Shown: positions 50,030 through 60,437, counted from the first letter of the stretch. The stretch is DNA of 64,000 bases from VRUE01 sp963742535 (GCA_963742535.1 CAVUMC010000002.1:1922001-1986000), one strand, 5' to 3'. Notes: generated by a model not told the origin, from the sequence alone. Made by a program: numbers and translations.

Positions 50030-52597
50030 TTGGGACTTCACGCACGCAGGGCATCGGGACTATTGCTGGTCAGCTTGGGATTGCTCCTCATCGCGGGCCC
50101 GCTTCCCGCTGCCTCCGCCGCTGAATTCGGCATCCCCCCCGGCGGCTTCACGGTGCAGATGCTCAACGCCGAAGGCGAACAGGAGCACCGCGCCGGGGCC
50201 CATCCCGATCGGGTCCTGATCAACTTCGCGCTCGAAACGGAAGAAACCGGAACCTCGGTCAAGGACCTCGCGATCGACATGCCGCCGGGTCTGCTTGGCG
50301 ATTCCAACGCGCTCACTCCCTGCCCGCGTCAGGCTCACGAAGAAGGCGAGGAATGCCCCCCCGAGAGCCAGGAGGGGGTCGTCAGCTTCGGCAGCGCGGG
50401 CGAATCGCAGCCGCTCTACGTGCTCGAAGCCGAACCGGGGGAGCCGGCGGGCTTCACCTCAAAAGCCGGCCTGGCGATTCCCTTCGAACTGGAACTGCGA
50501 CCCGACGACTACGGCGCCACCCTGATCGCCGAAAACCTCGAAGGGGGAGTGCCGAACTCAGCCCACATCGAACTTTGGGGGGTCCCCGCCCACCACCAGA
50601 CCAACTCCTCCGCCGCGCCCAACCCCTTCCTGACCACGCCCTCGACCTGCGGTCCGCTCGAATTTGGCCTGCGCGTCCGCTCGCACGAAGAAGGCGCCGA
50701 ATGGCTGAGCGAAACCGCCGAAGCCGGGCCGCTGACCGGTTGCCAGGAACTTCCCTTCTCGCCGCGGCTGAGCATGCAGCTGAGCAACCCGGTCGCCGAC
50801 TCCCCAACCGGGTTGGCGATGACGCTGAGCGTGCCCCAGGAAGAAGTGGGCGAACTGTCGAGCGCCCAGCTGCGCGACGCCTCGATGGAAATGCCACCGG
50901 GCATCACCATCTCCCCCGGCGCGGCGGCGGGCTTGGCGCTCTGCACCAGCGCACAGCTGGATGTCGACAGCACCGATCCCGCCACCTGCCCCGCCGCCTC
51001 GCGAGTGGGGTCCGTCGAACTCGACGCGGCGATCTTGCCGGAACCGATAGTCGGCTCCGTCTACCTGGGCGAGCCGGTCGGAAAAGAACGCCTCCGCCTC
51101 TTCGTCGTCGCGGTCAAGGCCGGGCTGACGGTCAAGTTCGTCTCCGGCATGCAGCCGGATGCATCCGGCCTGATGCGGACGACCCTGCAGGACCTGCCCC
51201 AGATCGGGATCGACAAGTTTTCACTCAACCTCAGCGGTGGCTCGAATGCGCTGCTTGCCACGCCGCTCGACTGCGGCCCGATCACCGGCTCGGGGCACTT
51301 CGTTCCCTACGGGGACGGTCCCGCCGTCGACTCGAACTCGACCACGAATATCGCCAGCGTCCTGCCCGGCCTGGCCTGTCCTGGGCCGCTGCCCTTCGCG
51401 CCGCAGCTGTCCGTCGTGGCATCGAGTCACCGGGCCGGCCACGCCAGCTCCCTCACCACGTTCCTGCGCCGACGCCCGGGGGAAGCGCTGCCGAAGCGGC
51501 TCAGCTTCACCATGCCGGCCGGCCTCAGCACGGCGCTCGGTGCCGTTGCGGTTTGCCCCGACTCGCTGGCGACCAGTGGCAACTGCCCGGCCGCCAGTCG
51601 CATCGGCTCGGTGCGGGCGGAAGCGGGATCGGGCTCCAGCGCTGCCGTTCTCAACGGCGCCATCTACAGCGCCGGCCCGTACAAGCGCTCCCCCTTCAGC
51701 ATGGTGATGGCATTCGGCGGCACGATCGGTCCCTTCACCTTCAGCAACGCCGTCCGCTCCTCGGCGCAGATCGATGGGGCCAGCGGCCGCGCCACCATCA
51801 CCACCGATCTGCCCGCCACGATGGAAGGGCTCTCCCTCCGCTTCCGCCAGATCGCGATCTCCCTCGACCGCCCCGGCCTGGTTCGCAACCCGACCTCCTG
51901 CAAGCCGCACTCGCTCGACGCATTCTTCGAATCGCAGGAAGGGGCCAAGGCCTCATACAGTGCCCCTTACCCGGTCACCGGCTGCCATCGCCTCCGCTTT
52001 GCCCCACGCTGGCGGGCCAAGCTGCTCCAGCGCGGGCCCCTGCGCAAACACGACCCGGTCGGCTTGCGCCTCAGCACCAAGTTCCGCCGCAACGACGCCT
52101 CGATGAGTTCCATGTTTCTGGCCTTGCCCCCCGCCTTGAAGCTCGGCTTTGGCGGCTTGGCAGAAATCTGCTCACGCGCCGATGCCCGGCGAAGCCTCTG
52201 TCCTCCCGGGTCGAGGGTTGGGTTCGCGCGGGCGCTGTCGCCGCTGCTCGACGAACCGATGCACGGCTCCGTCTACGTGGTCCAGCCCCGCGGCGATGGC
52301 GAACCTGACACCTGGATCACGCTCAGCGGCGGTGGGATGACGATCTCGGTGAAGGGCGAAAGCGTCACCAGCCATGGCCGGACGATGACCAGGATGAGCG
52401 GCCTGGCCGACATGCCGCTGTCGAGCTTCATCCTGCGCTTGGGTGGGCCGGGGGAGGACCTGCTCTCGTTTGACGCAAGTCCCTGCCGCGACGGCCTGCC
52501 CCGACGTCTCGGTACCGAGATTCGCGCCCGCGCTCAGAACGGAGCTCAGCGAAAGGTCAGGCTGACCATCCCCACCGGTGCCGATTGCGGGGGCTGA
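50030..52597 (+). CDS. Large secreted protein built of four repeats of about 205 residues
   Basis: Exported 855-residue protein, signal peptide about 1-31. I do not recognise a named family. It has four copies of a beta-rich module, each marked by a CP-x-x-S-x-x-G-x motif at about residues 109, 320, 519 and 724, followed by a G-S-V-Y strand and a D-L/M-P segment; spacing is 199-210 residues. Paired cysteines recur in each copy. Start TTG 50030 follows a GGGGAAGG stretch and gives the signal peptide. Its 3' end overlaps the MMPL transporter gene by 13 bases, so the two proteins probably act together at the cell surface. Confidence 0.75.
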   Translation: MGLHARRASGLLLVSLGLLLIAGPLPAASAAEFGIPPGGFTVQMLNAEGEQEHRAGAHPDRVLINFALETEETGTSVKDLAIDMPPGLLGDSNALTPCPRQAHEEGEECPPESQEGVVSFGSAGESQPLYVLEAEPGEPAGFTSKAGLAIPFELELRPDDYGATLIAENLEGGVPNSAHIELWGVPAHHQTNSSAAPNPFLTTPSTCGPLEFGLRVRSHEEGAEWLSETAEAGPLTGCQELPFSPRLSMQLSNPVADSPTGLAMTLSVPQEEVGELSSAQLRDASMEMPPGITISPGAAAGLALCTSAQLDVDSTDPATCPAASRVGSVELDAAILPEPIVGSVYLGEPVGKERLRLFVVAVKAGLTVKFVSGMQPDASGLMRTTLQDLPQIGIDKFSLNLSGGSNALLATPLDCGPITGSGHFVPYGDGPAVDSNSTTNIASVLPGLACPGPLPFAPQLSVVASSHRAGHASSLTTFLRRRPGEALPKRLSFTMPAGLSTALGAVAVCPDSLATSGNCPAASRIGSVRAEAGSGSSAAVLNGAIYSAGPYKRSPFSMVMAFGGTIGPFTFSNAVRSSAQIDGASGRATITTDLPATMEGLSLRFRQIAISLDRPGLVRNPTSCKPHSLDAFFESQEGAKASYSAPYPVTGCHRLRFAPRWRAKLLQRGPLRKHDPVGLRLSTKFRRNDASMSSMFLALPPALKLGFGGLAEICSRADARRSLCPPGSRVGFARALSPLLDEPMHGSVYVVQPRGDGEPDTWITLSGGGMTISVKGESVTSHGRTMTRMSGLADMPLSSFILRLGGPGEDLLSFDASPCRDGLPRRLGTEIRARAQNGAQRKVRLTIPTGADCGG

Positions 52598-55500
52598 TAC
52601 CCCGCATCGCCGGCCTGGCAACCCGGCGCGCCCGCTTCATTGCCGCGATTTGGATCGTCCTCGTCTGCGTTCTCGCCACGGTCGGGAGCAAGCTCGAGCA
52701 CGAACTCGGCATCCACCCGGTCTACGTCGACGGAAGCGCCAGCAAGCGCGCCCACGAAATCGCCGAGCACGAGTTCGGCAGCGATTACGCGCTGATGTTG
52801 ATGCTGCGGGGCCCCGATGGCCAGGTCGAGGGCCAGGCGCGCCGGCTGGCGGCGAGCCTCGAAACCATGCCGCGCACGCTGGTGGTGACGCCGTGGTCGG
52901 GAGGAGGAAAGATCGACGGTCTCACCCCGAAACCGGGGGTCGTCGGCGTGATCGTCCGCGTCGAGGCCGACGAAGAAGCTGGCGTTACGGCCGTCCTGCC
53001 ACCGGTCCGCCGCGCGATCGAGGACCAGGTCCACGCTCCCGTCCACGCCAGCGTCGCCGGCTTCCCGGCCGTGATCGACTCGATGAAAAAGGCCGGCGAT
53101 CAATCGAACAAGATCGGCGAGATGATCGCGGTCCCGGTTCTGCTGCTGGTCCTGCTGCTCGTCTTCAGGTCGGTGATCGCGGCGGTGCTGCCGGTCGTCG
53201 TCGGCGGCGGGGTGGTGATGATGACGCGGGGCGTGCTCGCCATCGTCAACCACGCCGTCCAGCTCGACCTCTACACGATTGGGATCGTCGGGATGATGGG
53301 CCTCGCCCTCGGGGTCGATTACTCGCTGCTGGTCGTCTCGCGCTATCGGGAGGAACGTCGCAATGGGGTGGAGCCCGCCGAGGCGGCGCGGGTGACCGCG
53401 ATCACCACCAGCCGCTCCGTCATTCCCGCCGGCTGCGGCCTGACCTTGGCGATGCTCGTCTCGATGTTGGTCCTGCCGGGCTCGATCGCCCGCTCGGTCT
53501 CGCTTGCGGTGATCACGGCGACGCTGCTCAGCATGATTTCGGCTCTCTGCGTCGTCCCGGCCCTGCTGACGCTCCTCGGCAACAACCTGGATCGCTGGGC
53601 GCTGCCGGCGCGCCGCACGGGGCCGAGCAGGGCACTGCGCTGGTCGCGCCGGCTTGTCGACCGTCCCGGCGCCGTGCTGGGGATCGTCATGGTCCTCGTC
53701 CTGCTCTCTGGCTGGGCCTTCACGCTCGACTCGGGCGCGGCGAGCATCGCTTTCCTGCCGCCAGGGGACAACGGCCGCCAGGAACAGGAAGAAGTGGAAG
53801 ACGCGCTGGGGCCGGGATGGACGGCGCCGATGGAAGTGCTCGTCAACGGCCGCGGTCATGCGGTCACCGCGACCCCGCAGCTGCGCAAGCTGGCTCGCTT
53901 CCAGCGCCGCGTCGAAGCTGATCCGGGCGTTGCGTCGATGGCGGGACTTACCCAGGTCGCCCGTGCGGCCGAAGGCGCCAGCGGCATCGAAGATGAGCTG
54001 GCGAAGCAGGAACGCGGCCTCGATCGCCTCGTCAAGGGAATCGGCAAGGCCCACGATGGCGCCACGCTGACCACCGACGGCCTGCGCAAGGCGGCGGATG
54101 GGTCGAGCCAGCTCGAAGCGGGCCTCAGCGCTGCCCACGGCGGCGCCGGTGCGCTGGCGGGTGCCCTGCTCAAGGTCGGCGACGGGTCGCAGCAGCTCAG
54201 CGAGGGCCTTGGGCAGGTAGGGGAAGGGAGCGGCAAGGTCGCGAAGGGAACTTCGCGGGCCAGCAACGGCGCCAGCCGCATCGCCGATGCGCTTGCCGAA
54301 GCCAGCGAACAGAGCGGCGAACTCTCGAACAGCGCCCACTTGATCCAGAACGCGATGCGCTCTGGGGAAGCGAGGCTGAGCGAAACCCACCCGCCCTTGC
54401 GGGCGACCGAAGAAAGGCTCGCCGCCGCCTGGGGCGCCTTGCAGCGAATGTCGGCCGGCCGTAGCGATCCCGAATATGCCGCCGCCCTCGCCGCGGTCGA
54501 AGAAGCCAACCTGCGCCTCACCGGCAAGGACGTACGCACGGGCGAAACCGCCGACCCCGCCTACGAAGGCGTCGGTGCCGAGGTCGAAAGGGCGGATGGG
54601 CAGTTCGGCGTCGGCAGTTACCTCGCCTCGCGCCTCGACAAGACGGGCAAGGAAGCGAGCGAAGGCTTCGAAAAGCTTGCCGACGCCTCGGGCAAGCTCG
54701 ATCGCGGTCTGCAGCGCCTGGCGCACGGCAGCAGGCGGGTGTCAGATGGGGTCACGGCGCTGGATCGCGGCGGTGAACAGCTCTCGCCGGCGCTGCAGCG
54801 GCTGGGCAGCGGAGCCGAACACCTGACCGGCGGGCTCTCGCAGCTCGAAAACGGGGCGGGGCAGCTCTCGAGCGGACTGGGACAGGGGGCGCAGAAGTCG
54901 GGGCTGCTCGGTGACGGGCTGGGCAAGATCGAATCCGGGCTGAAGGGACAGGGCGGCGAATCGGGTCTGGCCCAGGTGCAGCAGCGCTCGCCGGGCATCT
55001 TCCACTCGGCCTACTTCGTGCTCGCTGGTCTCGATGGTGCTCCGTCGGCTCAGCGCGACCGACTCGGCTTCCTGCTCAACGTCAACCGCGGCGGCACCGC
55101 AGCCCGCATGCTGATCATCCCCCGCGACGAACCGAACACGGAGGCCGCCCATCAGACCAAGGACCGGCTCGAAAAAGACACCGCCCAATTGGCTCGCGAA
55201 ACCGGAGCCGAAGTGGTCCTCGGCGGCGTTGCGCCCGGGGTAATCGACGCCAACAATGCGGTCCGCGAACTCTCGCTGGAGATGCGCCTGGCGCTCTCGC
55301 TGGTCACCCTGCTCGTGCTGATCCCGGTCCTGCGCTCGCTGACGGTGCCGCTCCTAGCCGCCCTGATCAACCTGCTCACGGTCACCGCCAGCTTCGGCCT
55401 CCTCGCCCTCTTCTTCGACAATTCCTTCCTCGGCGGCCCGGGATATATCGACGCCTCGGTGATCCCGGCGGCGATGATGGTGATGTTCGGGCTGGCGATC

Positions 55501-55827
55501 GATTACGAGGTATTCGTCTTCGCTCGCATCCGCGAGGAATACGTGCGCACCGGCTCGACCCGTGCCGCGGTGAGCGGCGGCCTCGACCGGACTGCCCCCG
55601 TTGTCACCGGGGCCGCCGTGATCATGATCGCGGTCTTCCTCTCCTTCTCCGTCTCCGAGCTCGTGACGACGCGGAACTTCGGCGTCGCGCAGGCGATAGC
55701 GATCGGCATCGATGCCTTCGTCGTTCGCCTGATCGTCGTGCCGGCGATGATGAACCGGCTCGGCAAGTGGTGCTGGTGGCTGCCGAAGTGGCTCGACCGG
55801 CTGCTGCCGGGCGCTCGCCCAAGCTAA
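52585..55827 (+). CDS. MMPL/RND-family transporter with YhgE-like glycine-repeat domain
   Basis: Large polytopic membrane protein of 1080 aa in the MMPL (mycobacterial lipid exporter-like) branch of the RND superfamily. A first helix near 15-40, a periplasmic part, five helices with GLALGVDYSLLVVSRYREE, a long extracytoplasmic insert at about 470-820, then a second helix set with GLAIDYEVFVFARIREEY. The insert contains many G-x-x-x-L-x-x-G repeats as in YhgE/Pip proteins and should be a long coiled coil or helical stalk. TTG start at 52585 overlaps the secreted repeat protein. Neighbouring lipid genes (CFA synthase, desaturase) hint at a lipid substrate; inference. Confidence 0.9.
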   Translation: MRGLIPRIAGLATRRARFIAAIWIVLVCVLATVGSKLEHELGIHPVYVDGSASKRAHEIAEHEFGSDYALMLMLRGPDGQVEGQARRLAASLETMPRTLVVTPWSGGGKIDGLTPKPGVVGVIVRVEADEEAGVTAVLPPVRRAIEDQVHAPVHASVAGFPAVIDSMKKAGDQSNKIGEMIAVPVLLLVLLLVFRSVIAAVLPVVVGGGVVMMTRGVLAIVNHAVQLDLYTIGIVGMMGLALGVDYSLLVVSRYREERRNGVEPAEAARVTAITTSRSVIPAGCGLTLAMLVSMLVLPGSIARSVSLAVITATLLSMISALCVVPALLTLLGNNLDRWALPARRTGPSRALRWSRRLVDRPGAVLGIVMVLVLLSGWAFTLDSGAASIAFLPPGDNGRQEQEEVEDALGPGWTAPMEVLVNGRGHAVTATPQLRKLARFQRRVEADPGVASMAGLTQVARAAEGASGIEDELAKQERGLDRLVKGIGKAHDGATLTTDGLRKAADGSSQLEAGLSAAHGGAGALAGALLKVGDGSQQLSEGLGQVGEGSGKVAKGTSRASNGASRIADALAEASEQSGELSNSAHLIQNAMRSGEARLSETHPPLRATEERLAAAWGALQRMSAGRSDPEYAAALAAVEEANLRLTGKDVRTGETADPAYEGVGAEVERADGQFGVGSYLASRLDKTGKEASEGFEKLADASGKLDRGLQRLAHGSRRVSDGVTALDRGGEQLSPALQRLGSGAEHLTGGLSQLENGAGQLSSGLGQGAQKSGLLGDGLGKIESGLKGQGGESGLAQVQQRSPGIFHSAYFVLAGLDGAPSAQRDRLGFLLNVNRGGTAARMLIIPRDEPNTEAAHQTKDRLEKDTAQLARETGAEVVLGGVAPGVIDANNAVRELSLEMRLALSLVTLLVLIPVLRSLTVPLLAALINLLTVTASFGLLALFFDNSFLGGPGYIDASVIPAAMMVMFGLAIDYEVFVFARIREEYVRTGSTRAAVSGGLDRTAPVVTGAAVIMIAVFLSFSVSELVTTRNFGVAQAIAIGIDAFVVRLIVVPAMMNRLGKWCWWLPKWLDRLLPGARPS

Positions 55828-57078
55828 GCCAGGCTGCAGCGCACCTGGTAGATCGAGAGGAAGCCGCTCTCGAAGCCGTTGCGCGCGGCGCGCAGGTAGA
55901 GGCGCCAGACGCGGACCCGTTCCGGGCCGGCGAGCCGCAGCGCCTCGTCGAGGTTTTCGTCGAGCCGGCGCGGCCCAGTGGCGCAGGGTTTCGGCGTAAT
56001 CCGCGCCGTGCTCGGAGACGTGTCGGGTGACGAAGCCGGCCCGCTCCAGCGCCAGCAGTACCCGCGAGAGGTGGATCGGTTCGCCATCGGGGAAGACGTA
56101 GCGCTCGGTGAAGGCGCCGGCGTCGGGGTCGGTGTGGCGGAGCCGGGCGATGCCGTGGTTGAGCAGGCGCCCGCCCGGCTCGAGCAGGCCGGCCAGGGTG
56201 CGGGCGTATTCGTCGATCTGGACTTCGCCGACGTGCTCGACCATGCCGATCGAGGCGATCGCGTCGAAGCGCTCGCCGCTGGCGGCGAGGTCGCGGTAGT
56301 CCATCACCCGGATCTCGACCCGGTCGGCGACCCCGGCCTCCTCGGCCCGCCGCCGGGCCTTCTCGGCCTGGGGTGGGGAGAGGGTGATGCCGAGCACGCG
56401 CGCCCCGTACTTGGTCGCCGCCCGCAGCGGAAAGGCGCCCCAGCCGCAGCCGACGTCGAGCACGCGCTCGCCCTCCTGCAGCGCCAGCTTGCGCGCCACC
56501 GTGTCGAGCTTCTCTTCCTGCGCCTGCTCGAGGGTCTCGGCTCCCTCCGCCCAAAAAGCGCAGCTGTAGGTCATCGACTCGTCGAGGAAGAGAGCGAAGA
56601 ACTCGTTGGAGACGTCGTAGTGGTGGCGTACGGCCTCGGCGTCGCGCTCCTTGCTGTGGCGCCGCCCGCTGAGCACGAGCTCGGCGTCGGGCCGGCGCGG
56701 CGGGCGCTGGATCCCGGCGGCGCGCACGGCGCCGAGCAGGAGCCGGCGCTTGGCGGCCGCGTCGAGCGGCGGCGCCTGCCAGTTGTCGAGCACTTCGATC
56801 ACCGCGTCCATGTCGTCGACCTCGATGTCGCCGCTGACGTAGGCGCGTCCGAGCCCGAGCTGCCCGGGCGCCCGCAGGGCGTGGGCGGCGGCGCGGGACG
56901 AGCGCACGAAGAAGGTCGGCCCGTTGCCGTCGGTTGCGGGCAGGCTCGTGCCGTCCCAGAACTCGACCGTGAACGGTCGCTCGGGGATGCGGGCTTCGAT
57001 CTCGCGGCGAAGAGGGGCGGTACTGGAGAACGCCAAGAACGCGACTTTACCTTTCCCGGGCGCCGGAGCCCTTATCAT
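55824..57078 (-). pseudogene. Cyclopropane-fatty-acyl-phospholipid synthase, frameshifted near the C terminus
   Basis: SAM-dependent methyltransferase acting on unsaturated acyl chains of membrane lipids. From ATG 57078: N-terminal domain with GRAYVSGDIEV, then YDVSNEFFALFLDESMTYSCAFW, SAM site VLDVGCGWGAF and SIGMVEHVG. The frame breaks near 55968-55973, after RHWA. The natural C terminus (RLDENLDEALRLAG to YQVRCSLA, stop at 55824) lies in the neighbouring frame, one extra base away. Corrected length is about 418 aa, normal for the family. Only 12 bases separate ATG 57078 from the divergent desaturase start, so the true start may be the TTG at 57036. Sequencing error or true mutation cannot be told apart. 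Confidence 0.85.
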
Positions 57079-57090
57079 CGGCGGTCCTCC

Positions 57091-58020
57091 ATGGCAGGCG
57101 CCGGACCCCTCCCTTCAGATATTCAGCCGGTCGCGAACGAGACGCGTGACCGCATCATCACCGGAATGGTGACGCTGATCCCCTTCCTTGCGATCGGCTT
57201 CGCCGCCTGGCAGGTCTGGGGCAAGGCCCTGCACTGGAGCGACGTCTTCCTATTCCTCGGCATGTATTTCTTCACCGGGATCGGGATCACGGTCGGCTTT
57301 CATCGCCACCTCACTCATCGCAGCTTCAAAGCGAAGCCGTGGCTGCACGGCCTGCTCGGCATCCTCGGCTCGGCGGCGATTGAGGGCCCGGTGATCTCCT
57401 GGGTCGCCGACCACCGCAAGCATCACGCCTTCTCCGACGAAGTGGGGGACCCGCACAGCCCCCACGTCGATCACGGCCACGGCTGGAGCGGCGCCCTGCG
57501 CGGCCTCTACCACGCCCACATGGGCTGGCTTTTCATCCACACCCAGCGCGGCAACAAGGAACGCTTCGCGCCGGACCTGATCAAAGACCCGATCATCAAC
57601 TGGGTCGACCGCACTTTCCTCTACTGGGCGATCGGCGGGCTGCTGCTGCCCTTCGCCCTCGGCTGGATTATCGGCGGCACCCTCTTCGCCGCCCTCACTG
57701 GCCTGCTCTGGGGCGGCCTGGTCCGCGTCTTCGTCCTCCACCACTTCACCTACAGCATCAACTCGCTCTGCCACACCTTCGGCAATCGTGACTTCGAGAC
57801 TGCCGACGAGTCGCGCAACCTCGCCCTGATCGCGATCCCCACCTTCGGCGAGGCCTGGCACAACAACCACCACGCCTTCCCCACCTCGGCCACCCACGGC
57901 CTCGGCCGCTGGCAGGTCGACATCTCCGCGATCGTGATCGATTCGCTCGAGAAGGTCGGTCTCGTTTGGGACGTAGTCCGCCCGACCGAAGACCGCATCG
58001 CGTCCAAGGCCGCCTCTTAG
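57091..58020 (+). CDS. Acyl-lipid/acyl-CoA delta-9-type fatty acid desaturase
   Basis: Membrane di-iron desaturase of 309 aa introducing a double bond into acyl chains. The three histidine boxes are visible: HRHLTH, DHRKHH and HNNHH. Four hydrophobic segments flank them. ATG 57091 is preferred; the frame is open far upstream but lies antisense to the CFA synthase. The product could feed the neighbouring CFA synthase, which needs an unsaturated chain. It converges on the split membrane protein (3-base gap). Confidence 0.93.
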   Translation: MAGAGPLPSDIQPVANETRDRIITGMVTLIPFLAIGFAAWQVWGKALHWSDVFLFLGMYFFTGIGITVGFHRHLTHRSFKAKPWLHGLLGILGSAAIEGPVISWVADHRKHHAFSDEVGDPHSPHVDHGHGWSGALRGLYHAHMGWLFIHTQRGNKERFAPDLIKDPIINWVDRTFLYWAIGGLLLPFALGWIIGGTLFAALTGLLWGGLVRVFVLHHFTYSINSLCHTFGNRDFETADESRNLALIAIPTFGEAWHNNHHAFPTSATHGLGRWQVDISAIVIDSLEKVGLVWDVVRPTEDRIASKAAS

Positions 58021-58023
58021 CTT

Positions 58024-60437
58024 CTAAGGTACTTCGTCGGCTTCGTACCAGTCGAGCCAGTGGCCGCAACTGGCGGCTAGGGGGACGGTGCGGTGCCGTT
58101 CCGCGCGGACGGCGACCAGCTCGCCTAGTTCGGCGTTGCCGGAGTAGCCGCTGAGGTTTTGCAGGGTGCTGGCGCCGGCGGCGGTGACGGTGAAGTGCAC
58201 CTTGCCGCCGGGGCTGTCGACGGTGCCGGCGGGCCAGAACTGGCCGTTGCTGGCGAGGCTGATCGTGCTCGGCCGCCGCCCGTCGAGCGCCGCCGGCAGC
58301 GGTTGGTTGAAGCCCGGTGCGCTGAGGGTCAGGTCGAAGGGCGAGAAGTACTGCAGCGAGAGCTGCCAGCGCCCCCGCGGCAGATTCAGTGTCTGGCCCG
58401 CCTGCTCGCCGGTCTGCAGGATCGAGTCCGGGGTCCAGTCGCCCTTGCCGCCGATCGTCGCCGCCGGGAAGAGCCCGGCCCGGCCCGGATTGGCGGTGAG
58501 GATGCGGATCTCGGGCGAGGCGCATTTCACTTCCGCCCCGGCCTCGGTGCCCTCGAGCAGGACGTGGCGGTCCTCCGGCGTGGCTCCTGTTCTCTTCCAG
58601 AGGATGTAGGAGGGGGTGGAGGCGACGCGGCGGAAATTGGGCGGCGCTTCGCTGTTCCAGGCGGCGCGGCCGGTGATCACGTAGGGGAAGCGATCGAGCG
58701 TGCCCTTGGAGAAGGAATCGAAGTCGATCGGGCTGTAGGCGTCGCCGGTGTCGAAGGGCTTTTCCGGGTTGGGGGAGACGTCGGCGTCGGGGAACTCGAC
58801 CAGCGGCACGTGGGTGTCGGCCCCCGTCAGCTCGTAGGCGGCGTAGCGGTCCTGACCGGCATAGAGGACCGGTTCACCGTCGAGGATCGGCATGAAGGCG
58901 CGCAGCTCCGAGCCGTGCCCCGGTGGCCCGATCGGCGCGTCGCGCAGGACCAACAAGCTCGAGTAGACGGCGCCGGCGACGAAGACCACCGCCAGCCCAG
59001 CCCAAGCCGCCCGCACCGCTGAGTTCGTTTTCGGCTCGCCCGTCTTGGAGGAAACGCGGACTCGCCGCAGGCCGATCTCTGAAAGTAGAGCCCGGATCGC
59101 GATCAGCATTGCCAGCGGCGCGCCGATCATCAGCGCCTTCGCCTGCGAGTACTCGCCGCTGCCGGCCAGCGCCGCCAGGTAGAGCACGGCGCAGGCGACG
59201 AGTGCGATCGGCACCGCGTACTGGCGACGGCGCAGCCACCAGACGCCGCCGGCGAGAACCGCCAGGGCCGCGATCGCGGTCGCCAGTCCGGTCAATTGGG
59301 AGCCGCCGGCGGAGCTCAGCCTGTAGTTGGAGGTGAACCAGACCCCCAGCGTCTCGATCGGCGAGACCGGCCCGTAGGTGTTGGTGCCGGCGACCCGGTT
59401 GAAGCCGTGGATGAAAGCGTAGGGGCCGACGACGGTGAGTACGGCCAAACCGACGAGCACCCCGATGACGAGCAGCGCCGCGGGCTGGCGCAGGGTGCTG
59501 AGCCAGTGCCAGGGGTAGAGCGCCCGCCGCAACGGCGGCACAGTGATCGCCCAGAGGACGAAGATCAAGATCGGCCAGGCGAGCCCGGCAAAGCTGTAGG
59601 AGAAAAAGATCCCGGTAACCAGCGCGAGGCCGGCGATCGCCGCGCCGAGTGCGCCCCCCCAAACCCCCTCGCCGACGGGCCGAAATCTCCGGAATGCGTG
59701 GAGATTTCCGCCCGTCGGCGATCGAGGTCGTGCAGGAGCACGGCGAAGGCGAGGACGAAGAGCGCCTCGGTGGTCTCCTTGAAGGCGCCCTGGGCGAAGT
59801 AGGAGGCGCCGAGGTAGGGGATCGCGACCAGCGCCGCGGCAAGGAGGCGGCGCCCCCGGCTGAGATCGTCGAGCGCGACCAGGGCGGTGAGCGCGGTGAG
59901 GATGCCGATCGCGAAGATCTCGCCGACGAAGGCCTGGCCGAGGCCGATGCCCGGCACGGCGGCGATCGCGTCAGCCAGCGCGTGCGGGCCGAGCGGGTAG
60001 CCGGCTTCCGGCGCTGGCCCGAGCCCGCTGCGCAGCCACTCGGCCCAGGCCAGGTGCAGGCCGAGGTCGTTGTTGAAGCCGACGCCGATCACGCCCCAGC
60101 GCCCGCTCACCGCAAAGGGGATCGAGAGCACGATGCCGACGACGATCGCCAGCGGCAAGCCCTCGCGCAGCGTTGAGGAGAGCTCCCCTGAGCGTCGTGG
60201 CTGCCACCAGAGCAGGGCGGCCGCGGCAATGACGAGCGCCACCAGACCCAAGGCCGCGGTGGTCGCGTGACCGGGAGCGCGGGCGAGGACGCCGGTGACC
60301 GTGAGCACGGCGCCGAAGCCGACCGCCGGCGCCAGCCAGCGGCGCGAGTCTCCTCCGCCGCCGAGGCCGAGAATCGCTCGCCCCACCAGCAGCGAGGCGG
60401 CACAGATCAGCGCCGCCGAGGCGTAGGTACCGATCAT
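58024..60437 (-). pseudogene. Large polytopic membrane protein split by a 53-bp palindrome
   Basis: A protein with about ten or more membrane segments and a C-terminal extracytoplasmic region, resembling the uncharacterised membrane proteins often found with glycosyltransferases. The 5' part runs from ATG 60437 in one frame to the palindrome at 59669-59721; the 3' part continues in another frame (SYSFAGLAWPILIFVLW on) to the stop at 58024. The total of 2414 bases minus 53 equals 2361, exactly 787 codons, and the join would read LLHDLEGVWGGALGAA. The insertion therefore explains the frameshift by itself. The C-terminal part could still be made from the ATG at 59568. Function unknown. Confidence 0.8.
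59669..59721. repeat. 53-bp palindromic element inside the membrane protein gene
   Basis: Arms 59669-59690 and 59700-59721 are complementary at 21 of 22 positions, with a 9-base loop GGAATGCGT. It could be a REP-like repeat. Its length (2 modulo 3) matches the frame change in the host gene. Confidence 0.75.

Noticed and set aside
52546..54726. Long minus-strand open frame (726 codons) antisense to the MMPL gene
   Set aside because: Low-complexity composition, no motifs, fully opposite to a convincing transporter.
55354..55823. C-terminal continuation of the CFA synthase frame over the MMPL gene
   Set aside because: It is the read-through product after the frameshift; the conserved C terminus ends at 55824 in another frame.
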